A stretch of 64,000 nucleotides of DNA from Mycolicibacterium sp. CH28 (GCF_004745805.1 NZ_SRLQ01000004.1:620001-684000); one strand, 5' to 3'; positions 1 to 9,399 are shown, counted from the first letter of the stretch. Notes: generated by a model from the sequence alone, not told the origin. Translations and numbers: made by a program.

Positions 1-1
1 C

Positions 2-1501
2 TGGGTCCACGTCAGCGACCTCGCCGACCTGTCCGGCCTGCTGACCGGTGGCGAGCTAGTCCTCACCACCGGGCAGGCGCTGGCCGATCCGGCTCGCCGC
101 GACGCGTACCTACCGGGCCTTGCCGACGCCGGTGCGGTCGGCGTCGTGGTCGAGCTGGGGCTGCACATCGATTCGGTGCCGGAATCGGTCCGGGCCATCG
201 GCGCGAGGCTGGCGCTGCCGGTGATCGCCCTGCACCATCCGGTCCGCTTCGTCGAGGTCACCGAGGACGTTCACCGCCGGATCGTTGCCGACCAGTACGC
301 CGAGTTGGCCTACGGCCAGCGGGTGCATGAGGCGTTCACTGCGCTGAGCATGCAACGCGCCTCGATCGACCAGATCGTCAGTGCCGCGGCCGAGATGCTC
401 GATACGCCAATCGTGCTTGAGGACCTGAACCGGCAGGTGCTGGCGTGCGACGGGCGGGCTGTCCCGGTGTCGGCGCTGCTGACCGACTGGGAGCGCCGGT
501 CGCGACTGAGTGCTGACGGCGTGTGGACCGCCTGCCCGGTCGGTCCGTATCGGGAGGAGTGGGGCAGGCTGATCGCCCCGCGGATCGCCGACGCCGACGG
601 GCGGACCGTCATGACCCTGGAACGCGCGGCGCAAGCGCTGGCCCTGCACCGGATGGTCGAGCGGAACCGCAGCTCGCTGGAGCTGCGTGCGCAGAGCGGC
701 CTGGTCGATGACCTGCGTCGGGGCCGGATTGTCGATGAGGCCGAGGCGACTGCCCGTGCCCACGCGCTGGGGTTGAGACCGGCGCTGATCTATGTGCCGC
801 TGGCGGCTCGATTGCGGGAGACCGCGGGCGCCGACCAGGTGGTGGTCCAGCAGCGGCGGGTACGGACACTCGACGCGATCATGCATACCGTGCGGGTGGG
901 CGGCCACACCGGCCTGGCCGCGACCCGCGATGACGGCCAGATCGACCTGGTGCTGGCGCCGCAGCGCACCGGTGGTCGAGCCGCCTCGCTGGATGCCACG
1001 CTCGGCGACGTGTGCTCGGCGATTCGCCGTGCGGTGATCCGCCTGGACGGGGTGAGTGATTGCACCATCGGGGTGGGGCCGGAGTCGACCCGCCTGGTCG
1101 ACGCGGTGGGCGGTCTGCGTGAGGCGGGGCACGTCGCCGAGGTGGCGATGTCGATGCCGTTGCACCACAAGCCGTTTCATCGGGCTGCCGATGTACGCCT
1201 GCGTGGGCTGTTGTCGTTAGTCCGATCCGATCCGCGAGTGCAGGCATTCGCTGAGACCGAATTGGCGGGGCTGCTCGCTCACCGTGCCAAACACGGCGAC
1301 GAGGCGTTCGATCTGCTGCGCGCCTTCCTGGATGCCGGCGGTAACAAGGCCGAGCTGGCCCGCACCCTGCACATGTCGCGCCCGACTCTGTACGCCCGGT
1401 TGGACGCGCTGGAACGGATGATCGGCCTCGACCTCAACGATGCGGAGTCGCGGACCTCGCTGCACGTGGCGATGCTGATCCTGAATCCGGCGGGGGAGTA
1501 G
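2..1501 (+). CDS. PucR-family transcriptional regulator (5' end outside window)
   Basis: The frame is open from base 2 with no start, so the N-terminus lies outside the window. The first visible residues (WVHVSDLADLSGLLTGGELV) are typical of the PucR N-terminal domain, which senses small molecules or purine-related signals in this family. A central variable region of about 250 residues follows. The C-terminus carries the PucR helix-turn-helix around NKAELARTLHMSRPTLYARL, near base 1345. The stop is TAG at 1499-1501. The target cannot be inferred because the next gene starts about 490 bases downstream. Family call is confident; ligand unknown. Confidence 0.9.
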   Translation, partial: WVHVSDLADLSGLLTGGELVLTTGQALADPARRDAYLPGLADAGAVGVVVELGLHIDSVPESVRAIGARLALPVIALHHPVRFVEVTEDVHRRIVADQYAELAYGQRVHEAFTALSMQRASIDQIVSAAAEMLDTPIVLEDLNRQVLACDGRAVPVSALLTDWERRSRLSADGVWTACPVGPYREEWGRLIAPRIADADGRTVMTLERAAQALALHRMVERNRSSLELRAQSGLVDDLRRGRIVDEAEATARAHALGLRPALIYVPLAARLRETAGADQVVVQQRRVRTLDAIMHTVRVGGHTGLAATRDDGQIDLVLAPQRTGGRAASLDATLGDVCSAIRRAVIRLDGVSDCTIGVGPESTRLVDAVGGLREAGHVAEVAMSMPLHHKPFHRAADVRLRGLLSLVRSDPRVQAFAETELAGLLAHRAKHGDEAFDLLRAFLDAGGNKAELARTLHMSRPTLYARLDALERMIGLDLNDAESRTSLHVAMLILNPAGE

Positions 1502-1994
1502 GCCAACCCCGGATAGCTACTGCCGCGGAGTCGGCGCCTCCGCCATTTCGCGTTCTTTCTTCGGTCGCTCCGTGCTGCGGACTCGCCGAGTGGCGCTGGC
1601 TCGTTTGACTCACGACGGTCCTCAAGTTCGGACCGTACGGCCCGTGCCCGGCCGCACCGGGTGGCGGCGTTGCTGAGGTGCCCCGGGTCGTCGCCGTCGA
1701 GGCGGCTATCGGGCGCTTTGGTGATGACGCCGTCGACCCAATGGTCGGCCACCGAAAATGGCAACTGATCGGGCAACAGAAGGCACCACTTCGGACACCG
1801 TTGCGTCACGGTTCGGCTAAAACCCCTGCTCGTCCAACAGGGCCGGTAAGCGGCTGTCCGCTGTTTGCTGTAGAAGTTACAGAAGTGACCCTTGAGATCG
1901 AGACGAGCTTGGCTCTGCAGGCGTTCCCGATACGAGGAGAGAGTCGTGGGTCGACGGCGCAGCTCAACGTCGCCGCGGCCCCGGAGAGGTGGAG
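1502..1994. other. Intergenic stretch, no supported gene
   Basis: About 490 bases without a convincing gene. Frames on both strands are rich in Arg, Pro and Ser, have no domain I recognise and lack ribosome binding sites. The part just before the NlpC/P60 gene (about 1860-1990) is less GC-rich and probably holds its promoter, but I cannot name -35 and -10 boxes. Confidence 0.5.
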
Positions 1995-2486
1995 ATGATG
2001 ATGAAGCGGTTGTGTGTCTTCGCAATCAGCCTGGCGATGCTTTTCGTAATCCCTGGCCTGGTGTCGCCGGCCGGCGCGGCCCCGGTGAGCCGTGATCAAT
2101 ACGTCAAGATCGTGATCGATCGCGGACTGGCTCAGCGCGGCGTGCCGTACTCGTGGGCAGGCGGCGATATCACCGGGCCGACCTTGGGCAAGGGAACCGG
2201 CGCGACGACCGTCGGATTCGACTCCTCCGGTCTGATCCAGTACGTGTACGCCGGCGTCGGCGCGAAGTTACCGCGGTCCTCGGGCGACATGTACAAGGTC
2301 GGCCAGCATGTGACGGCTGATCAGGCACTGCCGGGTGACTTGATCTTCTACGGACCGGACGGCACGCAGAGCGTGGCCATGTTCTTGGGCAACGGTCAGA
2401 TGCTTGAAGTTACCGACACCGTCGTCGCCGTCTCACCGGTACGTACCGCCGAGTTGGCGCCCTACCTGGTACGAGTCATCGCCTAA
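1995..2486 (+). CDS. Secreted NlpC/P60-fold protein with both catalytic residues replaced (RipD-like)
   Basis: The roughly 163-residue protein has a signal peptide (basic start MMKRL, hydrophobic core, cleavage near AGAAP) and one NlpC/P60 domain. Active family members cut peptide stems of peptidoglycan using Cys in an FDCSGL motif and a His before V-x-x-x-x-G. Here the motif is FDSSGL: the Cys codon is TCC at 2223-2225, and the His position is Ser (AGC at 2370-2372) in QSVAMFLG. M. tuberculosis RipD is likewise non-catalytic and binds peptidoglycan, so a binding role is the likely inference. ATG 1995 is preferred because AGAGG lies 5 bases upstream; GTG 1989 is possible. It converges on DUF4193. 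Confidence 0.88.
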   Translation: MMMKRLCVFAISLAMLFVIPGLVSPAGAAPVSRDQYVKIVIDRGLAQRGVPYSWAGGDITGPTLGKGTGATTVGFDSSGLIQYVYAGVGAKLPRSSGDMYKVGQHVTADQALPGDLIFYGPDGTQSVAMFLGNGQMLEVTDTVVAVSPVRTAELAPYLVRVIA

Positions 2487-2532
2487 CGCCGAGGGGCGCC
2501 GGGCATCAGGCTCGCGCGCGACGACTCGAGTT

Positions 2533-2577
2533 GACCACCGGCCCGCACCCGAGCTACTCGGGTGCGGGCCGGTGGTC
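2533..2577. terminator. Strong hairpin between convergent genes (likely bidirectional terminator)
   Basis: Two 21-base arms (2533-2553 and 2557-2577) are perfectly complementary around a 3-base CTA loop. It lies 47 bases after the NlpC/P60 stop and 16 bases before the DUF4193 stop. There is no long U-tract, as is common for mycobacterial hairpin terminators. Confidence 0.85.
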
Positions 2578-2592
2578 TTACCGTCAACGCCC

Positions 2593-2883
2593 CTAGGCGC
2601 AGTCGGTGCAGACCATGCTGGCGGGGTCCGCCAGCCGGCTGCGGTGATGAACGAGGAAGCAGCTGCTGCAGGTGAACTCATCCGCCTGCTTGGGGATCAC
2701 CCGGACCGTGAGCTCCTCGTCGGAGAGGTCGGCTCCTGGCAGCTCGAACGATTCCGCCACTTCGGCTTCGTCGACGTCGATCACGGCCGTAGCCGCGTCT
2801 TTGCGCCGACCAGCCAGGTCTTCCAGCGATTCTTCCTCAGGCTCGGCCTGGGTGCGCCGGGGGGCGTCGTAATCAACCGTCAT
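2593..2883 (-). CDS. DUF4193 family protein
   Basis: This 96-residue acidic protein matches the actinobacterial DUF4193 family, with the conserved stretches ESFELPGADLS and RVIPKQADEFTC. Two CxxC pairs (Cys72/Cys75 and Cys92/Cys95) suggest a zinc knuckle at the C-terminus. It has no signal peptide or membrane segment and is presumably cytoplasmic. The molecular function of the family is not established. The length and ATG start at 2883 fit the family. Confidence 0.92.
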   Translation of the reverse strand: MTVDYDAPRRTQAEPEEESLEDLAGRRKDAATAVIDVDEAEVAESFELPGADLSDEELTVRVIPKQADEFTCSSCFLVHHRSRLADPASMVCTDCA

Positions 2884-3460
2884 GGTCCGTGCCTTTCAGA
2901 TCGTTCCGCGTGCAACTGTGGCGTCAACGCAGTCGAATGCGACATTGTTCCCGAACTCGGCGCTCGCTAAACACCGGTTTTCCGCCGATCGGCCTCGCCG
3001 GCCCTCAGCGGCCGACCAAGACGACCCTGGCGTGGTCGGAAACGACGTGCACCGCCGCTGTGGAGCCGGCATGTCGCGTCGGCTGGATGCTCGACTTCCT
3101 CGATGCAACGGACGTCGCACACTACGCCATTCGCGGCCCTTCGGGCGGTATTCGTCGGCCCGACCACTCAACGTCGCGTCGTTGCGAGCGTTTCGGGTGA
3201 GGTCACCGAGGTCGACACGGGCATCGAGTTTGGCGAGTTCGGGTGCTGCGGCCAGTCCGAGGGCGCTGGTGCCTCCGGTGGTCATCGCCACCGGGCCCCC
3301 GAAACTCTGCACGGCGGAGAACATAGCGCAGCGCACGCTCGAGGTGTCGGATCCCGGTCCGATGTCGCCGTGATCGGCGCATCGCTCGGGCAGTGCTGTG
3401 ATCGAACTCGCCTCCAGCACCGTCATCGTCGGCCGGCGTCGCGGTGCTTAGATTGCGCTC
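2884..3460. other. Gene-free stretch with protein-like minus-strand fragments
   Basis: No intact gene is supported. On the minus strand, two protein-like stretches lie in different frames: one starting at 3426 (beginning MTVLEASSITALPERC) that loses character after about 80 residues, and a C-terminal tail ending at 3005 with VVSDHARVVLVGR. This may be one frameshifted gene, but I recognise no family, so I do not call it. The promoter of the FAAL gene must lie near 3400-3460. Confidence 0.35.
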
Positions 3461-5317
3461 ATGGATCGCGGCCACACCGAGGCCCCCGAGGGGCTGCTGC
3501 GCATCGAGGATTGTCTGGACTCCGACGGCGGTGTGGTGTTGCCACCCGGTGTGACGCTCATCTCGCTGATCGAGCGCAACGTCGTCAATGTCGGTGATTC
3601 CGTTGCCTATCGGTACATCGATTACAGTCATGCACCCGACGGTCAGGTGTCCGAGTTGACCTGGGCCCAGCTCGGCCGCCGGTTATTGGCCGTGGGCGCA
3701 CAGATCCAGCAGAGAGCCGCTCGCGGTGACCGCGTGGCCATCCTGGCCCCGCAGGGCCTGGACTACATCACCGGGTTCTTCGCCGCTATCAAGGCCGGCA
3801 CCATCGCTGTTCCGTTGTTCGCCCCCGAGTTGCCCGGTCACGCAGAGCGTCTCGACACCGCGCTCAGGGATTCCGAGCCAGCGCTTGTTCTCACCACGTC
3901 GGCGGTCGCCGAGGGCGTTGCCGCATTTCTGGCCAAGCTCCCGGCGAGCCGACAACCGCCGGTCCTGGTCATCGATGACATCCCCGATTGCGCCGGCGAC
4001 GGGTTCGTCCCTACCGCCATCGACGTCGACGATGTGTCACACCTGCAGTACACCTCGGGCTCGACGCGCCCTCCGGTGGGAGTGGAGATCACCCACCGGG
4101 CCGTCGGTACCAATTTGATCCAGATGATCCTGTCGATCGATTTGCTCGACCGAAACACCCACGGCGTCAGTTGGTTACCGCTCTACCACGACATGGGTCT
4201 ATCGATGATCGGATTCCCAACGGTCTATGGTGGGCACTCCACATTGTTGTCGCCGACCGCGTTCGTCCGCCGCCCGCAGCGTTGGGTGCGCGCACTGTCG
4301 GCCGGTTCGCGTGAAGGCCATGTCGTCACTGCCGCACCGAATTTCGCATACGAATGGACCGCACAGCGCGGCCTGCCCGACGCCGCCGACGATATCGACC
4401 TGAGCAACGTCGTGATGATCATCGGTTCCGAGCCGGTCAGCTTCGATGCCATCAGCACATTCACGGCGGCATTCGCGCCATACGGGTTGGCACCGACGGC
4501 GTTCAAGCCGTCCTACGGCATCGCCGAGGCGACGCTGTTCATCGCCACCATCGCTCCGGAGGCAACCCCGACGGTGGTGTATCTGGACGGCGTGCAGTTG
4601 GCGGCCGGGCGTGCCGTGGTGACCGACCCGGGGGATCCGGCTGCCGTCGCACAGGTGTCGTGCGGTCAGGTCGCCCGCAGTCTGTGGGCGGTGATGGTCG
4701 ACCCGGAGACCGGCCGGGAACTGCCTGACGGCGAGGTGGGTGAAATCTGGTTGTCCGGCCGCAACCTCGGTCGAGGCTACTGGGGGAGGCCCACGGAGAC
4801 GCTCGCGTCGTTCGGCGCCAAGCTGACCGCGCGGCTGGGCGTGGGCAGCCACGCCGAGGGAACGCCTGCGACCGGCAATTGGCTGCGCACCGGTGATCTC
4901 GGTTTCTATCTCGACGGTGAGCTATATGTCACCGGACGTATCGCGGATCTGGTGACCGTCGGGGGCCGCAACTACTACCCGAACGACATCGAATCGACCG
5001 CAGCAGCTGCCTCGCCCCTCGTGCGGCGAGGATATGTCACGGCATTTTCGTTGCCCGCCAACGAGATTCCCGGCATCGATACTGACGTTGTAGCCGAGCA
5101 GCTGGTGATTATCGCCGAGCGGGCCGCAGGCACCAACCGCGCCGATCCACAGGCCGCGGTCGCGGCGCTCCGGGCCGCGGTCGAGGAACGGCACGGCATC
5201 GTCGCGATGCGGATTCACCTGGTGCCGGCCGGGACGATTCCGCGGACCACCAGTGGCAAGCTCGCCCGCCGGGCATGCCGCTCGGCCTATGTCGCAGGAG
5301 TCCTGCCGGCGCGCTGA
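3461..5317 (+). CDS. Fatty-acyl-AMP ligase (FadD/FAAL family)
   Basis: This 618-residue adenylating enzyme activates a fatty acid as acyl-AMP for transfer to a carrier protein or polyketide synthase. The phosphate-binding loop YTSGST starts at residue 197. The motif PSYGIAEATL, the GGHSTLLSPTAFVRRPQRW stretch and the NLGRGYWGRP region are characteristic of mycobacterial FAALs such as FadD32 rather than acyl-CoA ligases. A TGDLGFY motif and the C-terminal catalytic Lys600 (TTSGKLARR) are present. No polyketide synthase is adjacent, so the partner is unknown. It converges with an enoyl-CoA hydratase 17 bases away. Confidence 0.93.
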   Translation: MDRGHTEAPEGLLRIEDCLDSDGGVVLPPGVTLISLIERNVVNVGDSVAYRYIDYSHAPDGQVSELTWAQLGRRLLAVGAQIQQRAARGDRVAILAPQGLDYITGFFAAIKAGTIAVPLFAPELPGHAERLDTALRDSEPALVLTTSAVAEGVAAFLAKLPASRQPPVLVIDDIPDCAGDGFVPTAIDVDDVSHLQYTSGSTRPPVGVEITHRAVGTNLIQMILSIDLLDRNTHGVSWLPLYHDMGLSMIGFPTVYGGHSTLLSPTAFVRRPQRWVRALSAGSREGHVVTAAPNFAYEWTAQRGLPDAADDIDLSNVVMIIGSEPVSFDAISTFTAAFAPYGLAPTAFKPSYGIAEATLFIATIAPEATPTVVYLDGVQLAAGRAVVTDPGDPAAVAQVSCGQVARSLWAVMVDPETGRELPDGEVGEIWLSGRNLGRGYWGRPTETLASFGAKLTARLGVGSHAEGTPATGNWLRTGDLGFYLDGELYVTGRIADLVTVGGRNYYPNDIESTAAAASPLVRRGYVTAFSLPANEIPGIDTDVVAEQLVIIAERAAGTNRADPQAAVAALRAAVEERHGIVAMRIHLVPAGTIPRTTSGKLARRACRSAYVAGVLPAR

Positions 5318-5334
5318 GCGGGCGCAATGGGGGG

Positions 5335-6108
5335 TCAGTGCCCTGTCCACTGCGGCGGACGTCTTTCCCGCCATGCGGAGATCCCTTCGGCGGCATCCTC
5401 GGTGGCGCCGGCCACCTTGCGCATTACCTCCCCGAAGCGCACCGACTCGATCCAGCCCATGTCAGCTGTCCGCCATGCCACTTCTTTGGTAGCCCGTTGG
5501 GCGAGGGGTGCCGCCGCGGTGAGGGTGCGCGCCCACGCTGTGGCCTCGGCCAGCAGGTTCCCGGGCGCTACGAGCCGCCACACCAGTCCGATCTCTTTGG
5601 CGCGTTCGGCGTCGACCGGCCGACCAGTGAGCAACAGCTCCATCGCGTTGGCCCACCCCACCCGGCCGGGGAGCCGGATTGCGCCGACAATCGTCGGGAC
5701 GCCGATTCGCACCTCCGGATAGCAGAACGTGGCCTCCGTAGAGGCGATCACGAAGTCGCAGAACAGCACGCCGGTGAGCCCGTACCCGACGCACGGTCCG
5801 TGGACCGCCGCGATGGTCGGCTTGAAGAGTTCCATACCGGATTCGAACGAGTTGATCGTCGGCTTCTCCCAGAACGTGCCGCCGAAGGTGCCTACGGACC
5901 CTTCGCCGTCTGTGAGGTCGGCTCCGGCACAGAACACGTCTCCACGCGCCGTCAGAATGCCGACCCAGGCGTCTTCCTCGTCCCGAAAACGATCCCAGGC
6001 AGCGTTGAGATCCTGACGTAGCGCGCCGTTGATGGCGTTGCGCGCCTCGGGCCGGTTGAGGGTGATGGTGGCGACGTGGTCTGCCAGCTCATAGGTGACG
6101 AGGCTCAT
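5335..6108 (-). CDS. Enoyl-CoA hydratase/isomerase family protein
   Basis: The 257-residue length fits the crotonase family. The N-terminus has ATITLNRPEARNAIN, the first oxyanion loop is GDVFCAGADL, and the second is GPCVGYGLTGVLFCDF followed by EVRIGVP. Family members hydrate or isomerise enoyl-CoA in fatty-acid or ring breakdown. The exact substrate cannot be told. The second loop lacks the usual small-residue GGG pattern, so it may be a specialised member. It starts at ATG 6108, divergent from the secreted protein gene at 6454. Confidence 0.9.
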   Translation of the reverse strand: MSLVTYELADHVATITLNRPEARNAINGALRQDLNAAWDRFRDEEDAWVGILTARGDVFCAGADLTDGEGSVGTFGGTFWEKPTINSFESGMELFKPTIAAVHGPCVGYGLTGVLFCDFVIASTEATFCYPEVRIGVPTIVGAIRLPGRVGWANAMELLLTGRPVDAERAKEIGLVWRLVAPGNLLAEATAWARTLTAAAPLAQRATKEVAWRTADMGWIESVRFGEVMRKVAGATEDAAEGISAWRERRPPQWTGH

Positions 6109-6453
6109 CGCTGCACTCTAGTTTTGCGGCGCCGGGTGGACCGAGTCTCCGGCCCGGGTGACAGCAATAACCGTCCGGTAACGGCCATTTTATTTGCTGG
6201 ATTCGCACGATCTTGATCGTTGCCGAGGAAGCCGCTGGTCTCTGCTTGCGTCAAATTGTCGCCTGCCGGCGCCCAGCAAACTCTGTGAGGTAACAGACAG
6301 TGGAAAACACGCATTCGTCTTGATGAACGGCGAGACATGAGCGCAGGTAGTTGGTAATTTTCGACTGCGACAAATAGTAAGCCGCCGCAAGGGGAGCGGT
6401 TCGCTAGCGAACCCGAATTGCCCGGCTACTGTCTATTGATCGGGGGATCGGGG
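6109..6453. promoter_or_regulatory. Divergent promoter region
   Basis: This 345-base region separates the enoyl-CoA hydratase gene (minus) from the secreted CBM-like protein gene (plus). It contains an AT-richer patch near 6180-6220 with a small inverted repeat, ACGATC-TT-GATCGT at 6207-6220, and a 16-base palindrome at 6398-6413 listed separately. No coding sequence is supported. Confidence 0.55.
6398..6413. promoter_or_regulatory. 16-bp perfect palindrome GGTTCGCTAGCGAACC
   Basis: A perfect palindrome 40 bases upstream of the ATG at 6454, the distance expected of an operator or activator site. A related inverted repeat (TTCGC-GCTA-GCGAA) lies upstream of the NlpC/P60 gene at 23430-23443. 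The binding protein is unknown. Confidence 0.5.
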
Positions 6454-8547
6454 ATGTCAACAGAAACCCATCGGTCGAACGCCTCAATGCCGCCAGGTTG
6501 CGGAAAAGTCAACACCGGCTCCTCGTCCTATGCCGGCTGCATTGGCCGGGTTGGCGCGTTGGCGCTGGCGTTGGGCATCGGGACTGCGCTGGCCGGAATC
6601 GGTACCGCATATGCCGACGCCGGCGCCGGAACGGATTCCTCTACCACGACGTCGTCGCAGGCGGGTCCGGCCACGGGCCGCACCTCGCGTTCCGTGGCGC
6701 ATTCGCCGGCGTCGTCGGCAATCCCGAGTTCGGGCCGCAACTCGCACTCGCCGCAATCGGCTGCCCGCACTGCCGCGGCGTCCAAGCCCCGGCAAGTCAC
6801 GGCTGTGCAGCCGGCGGATCCGGCTCGGCAGGCCGCTACTTCGAGCACCGAGCCGGCGGCGGCGTCATCGGCTCGAGTCGCCAGCATCGAGGTCCCCAGC
6901 GCCAGTGCCAGTGCCACTAGCGACGTGGTCGCGGCAGCCGTCACGAAGGCAGTGCCGACGGCGAACAGTGTCGTGAGTTTTCCAGTGCTCAGTCAGGCAT
7001 GGTCAGCTCTGGAAAGTCTTGTGCACAGCATCAAGCTACCCGCGCCGCCGCTGGGGCCCCAGGTCCTGATGACTCTGCTGGCGTGGACCCGCCGGGAGTT
7101 TGAGTCGCTGTTCGGCGTCACCACCACGAGCGCCGGTGGACCGGTGGAAACGTCAGGGGCCACCACCGGCAGCGATCCGGCGTCGGCGGGGACTACCACT
7201 GGGACGGGTGCGCCATCGGCCGGGACGACCACCGCCATCGTCGAAGCGGAGACGATGACGGTGTCACCGGCCAAGGCCGGGTCCACGTTCTCCGACGCCG
7301 CTGCGTCGGGACGGAAGGCGCTGCTGCTGTCGACGAATTCGACCGCGTCGAAGACACTTTCGCTGGCCTCGGCGACGAGTCTGGTCATCAGGGCTCGCGG
7401 TGACCAGTACAACGGTGCGCCGACTATGACGGTGTCCATCGACGGCAACGTGGTGGCTACGACGTCGGTATCGTCGACGACGTGGGCCGACTACACCGTC
7501 CCTGTTTCGGTCGGCGCCGGTACGCACACCATCAGTATCGCGTTCACCAACGACCTCCGTCAGTCGGCAGCCAAAGACCGAAACCTACGCATCGACAAGA
7601 TCACCATCGTCGGAGGTGCAGTCGACCCGTCGACGCAGGCGCCTGCCTATTTCCAGGCGGCCGACTGGCTGTGGAAGCCGATCCCGGCGAACCCCGTCCT
7701 GGCTGCCAATAGTGCGACATGGGTGAGTTATCTGGCCGCGGCAGGCGCGAAACACGTGGCCAACCTCTATGAGTACGGCGTCACCCTGATTTCGGGCTCG
7801 GCGATCACAAGTACCACGCCCCGATACGACGTCACGTTCACTGAGCCGTGGGGCAACGACCCACTCGGTTCCTACAGCGTGCCGATCCCGTTGGGAACCA
7901 AAGTGCCCACGGGTTCGGATGGTCAAATCGCCGTCCTCGACCCGGCCACCGGCAAGGCGTTCGGCATCTGGCAGGCCAAGTACGACAGCGCCACCGACAC
8001 CTGGTCGGGCGCATGGGGTGGCGTGACCGATCTGAACGGAAACGGTGTCGATCAATCGGGTTCGGCGACCGGCACCAACATCGCCCGGTACGCGGGAGTC
8101 GTCACCGCCACAGAATTCAGCACCGCCCTCGCTAACAACTCCGGGATCAACCATGCGCTGTTCATTTCCAGCAATCTCGCCGGAGCACTGTTCAGCGGCC
8201 CGGCCACCAAGTCGGACGGGACCAATATGGCCGGAGTGGCGGTTCCCATCCCCGAAGGCACCCGAATCCAGCTGGATCCGTCCATCAACATCGATGCCAT
8301 TGCCGGCATCACGCCCGCCGAGAAGGTAATCGCCAAGACCCTTCAGACCTATGGCGCCTACGTGGGTGACCAGGGCGGTGCGACGATGGCCGTCAGCTTC
8401 CAGGTCGTCCCTGACGCAACCTCGGCGACGAATCCGGGGTCGGTGTGGACCAACGCCGGATTGTCGTGGGACTACTACGACATGAGCAAGATTCCCTGGT
8501 CGCAGCTGCGTGTTCTGGCGAACTGGGACGGTTCAGCGGGATCCTGA
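6454..8547 (+). CDS. Large secreted protein: low-complexity linker, CBM-like domain and a conserved actinobacterial C-terminal domain
   Basis: This exported protein has about 697 residues. After a 30-residue polar N-terminus comes a hydrophobic signal segment (GALALALGIGTALAGIGTAYADA). A long Ser/Thr/Ala/Pro linker runs to about residue 240. Residues about 250-385 (from VEAETMTVSP to KDRNLRIDKITIVGG) resemble calcium-dependent carbohydrate-binding modules of the CBM36/CBM60 type. The C-terminal 300 residues (from ADWLWKPIPANPV, through YDVTFTEPWGNDPLGSY and IQLDPSINIDAI) resemble a domain found in secreted actinobacterial proteins whose function I cannot name. ATG 6454 follows a purine-rich site; TTG 6418 is a weaker start. 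Its stop abuts the thioesterase stop: TGATCA serves both. Confidence 0.85.
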   Translation: MSTETHRSNASMPPGCGKVNTGSSSYAGCIGRVGALALALGIGTALAGIGTAYADAGAGTDSSTTTSSQAGPATGRTSRSVAHSPASSAIPSSGRNSHSPQSAARTAAASKPRQVTAVQPADPARQAATSSTEPAAASSARVASIEVPSASASATSDVVAAAVTKAVPTANSVVSFPVLSQAWSALESLVHSIKLPAPPLGPQVLMTLLAWTRREFESLFGVTTTSAGGPVETSGATTGSDPASAGTTTGTGAPSAGTTTAIVEAETMTVSPAKAGSTFSDAAASGRKALLLSTNSTASKTLSLASATSLVIRARGDQYNGAPTMTVSIDGNVVATTSVSSTTWADYTVPVSVGAGTHTISIAFTNDLRQSAAKDRNLRIDKITIVGGAVDPSTQAPAYFQAADWLWKPIPANPVLAANSATWVSYLAAAGAKHVANLYEYGVTLISGSAITSTTPRYDVTFTEPWGNDPLGSYSVPIPLGTKVPTGSDGQIAVLDPATGKAFGIWQAKYDSATDTWSGAWGGVTDLNGNGVDQSGSATGTNIARYAGVVTATEFSTALANNSGINHALFISSNLAGALFSGPATKSDGTNMAGVAVPIPEGTRIQLDPSINIDAIAGITPAEKVIAKTLQTYGAYVGDQGGATMAVSFQVVPDATSATNPGSVWTNAGLSWDYYDMSKIPWSQLRVLANWDGSAGS

Positions 8548-9399
8548 TCAATTGCGCCCGAACGCGATACGGGCGTTAGGATCGGCGACCGCGGTCACCG
8601 TGGCGGTGCCGAACGGGCCCGCTGCGTCGAACAAGGTGGCATTGCCCACCGACACGCCGTCGGCGGCCAAGTGGCTGTCGGCCCGCACGCCGAGTAGTTC
8701 GTTGCGCGGCTGGCGTGCCAGCGCCACGGTCAGATCGCCGTTGAGGTATCCGATTCCGTTGGTGCCCAGATGCGTCACCAGATGGGTTACCGCCTCGGCG
8801 ACGATCGCGGCGCGGACGAACGGTGTGGCTTCCAGACCGGCTACCGCATCCAGTCCGCGGTGGTATCCGCGCTTCCGGTCGGCGTTCTGATGCTGCGGAC
8901 CCGCTGGGCTCCACTCAACACTGTCGCTGCTGAGGTAGACGACGTCGCCGCCGTTGTCGGCAGCACGCGGCGGGGCGAACGTCGATTCTGGTTCCCACAA
9001 CTCACCGGCCGGCGCCTGCGACAGGCGATACTGCAGCAGCGTCGCGCGCGCGACAATCCAGTCGTCCTGCATGATGTCGCACTCGGCCGTCCGCATGCGC
9101 TGGCCGCGCCGGACGAGCCGGGTCTGGGTGTGGGTCGGCAGCTCGTGCGCCGGTTTGAGCAGATCGATGGTCAGCCGGGCGGGAAAGAACCCGAGGGCGC
9201 CGTACTTGCGCTCCAGCGTCGAGGCCGCCAGTCCCACCAGGGCCCGCCCGATGAGCGCACCTTCGGACCCGCCACCGGCCGCCGCCGGTGTGGGTCGGAA
9301 GACTCCGTTGCCCTGTTCGACGAAATAGGCGGGTCGGGTGCCCGTTGCGTGGGCCAGCGTTACGTCGCCCTCTGACATCACCGCGGTGCTGCTCATCAT
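8548..9399 (-). CDS. Acyl-CoA thioesterase family protein (double hot-dog)
   Basis: This 283-residue cytoplasmic protein resembles the TesB-like thioesterases of mycobacteria: two hot-dog halves, the first with GGSEGALIGRALVGLAA and ARLTIDLLKPAHELP, the second with GYLNGDLTVALARQPR. Family members hydrolyse acyl-CoA to free acid and CoA. It starts at ATG 9399 with AGAGGAAC just upstream. A palindrome pair 85-140 bases upstream suggests dedicated regulation. The substrate chain length is unknown. Confidence 0.85.
   Translation of the reverse strand: MMSSTAVMSEGDVTLAHATGTRPAYFVEQGNGVFRPTPAAAGGGSEGALIGRALVGLAASTLERKYGALGFFPARLTIDLLKPAHELPTHTQTRLVRRGQRMRTAECDIMQDDWIVARATLLQYRLSQAPAGELWEPESTFAPPRAADNGGDVVYLSSDSVEWSPAGPQHQNADRKRGYHRGLDAVAGLEATPFVRAAIVAEAVTHLVTHLGTNGIGYLNGDLTVALARQPRNELLGVRADSHLAADGVSVGNATLFDAAGPFGTATVTAVADPNARIAFGRN

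Noticed and set aside
1678..1998. 106-codon plus-strand frame before the NlpC/P60 gene
   Set aside because: No domain, no ribosome site, and it overlaps the start of a secure gene.
2896..3426. Minus-strand 176-codon frame as an RraA-like or other gene
   Set aside because: Only the first 80 residues look protein-like; comparison with RraA motifs failed and the C-terminal part is shadow sequence.
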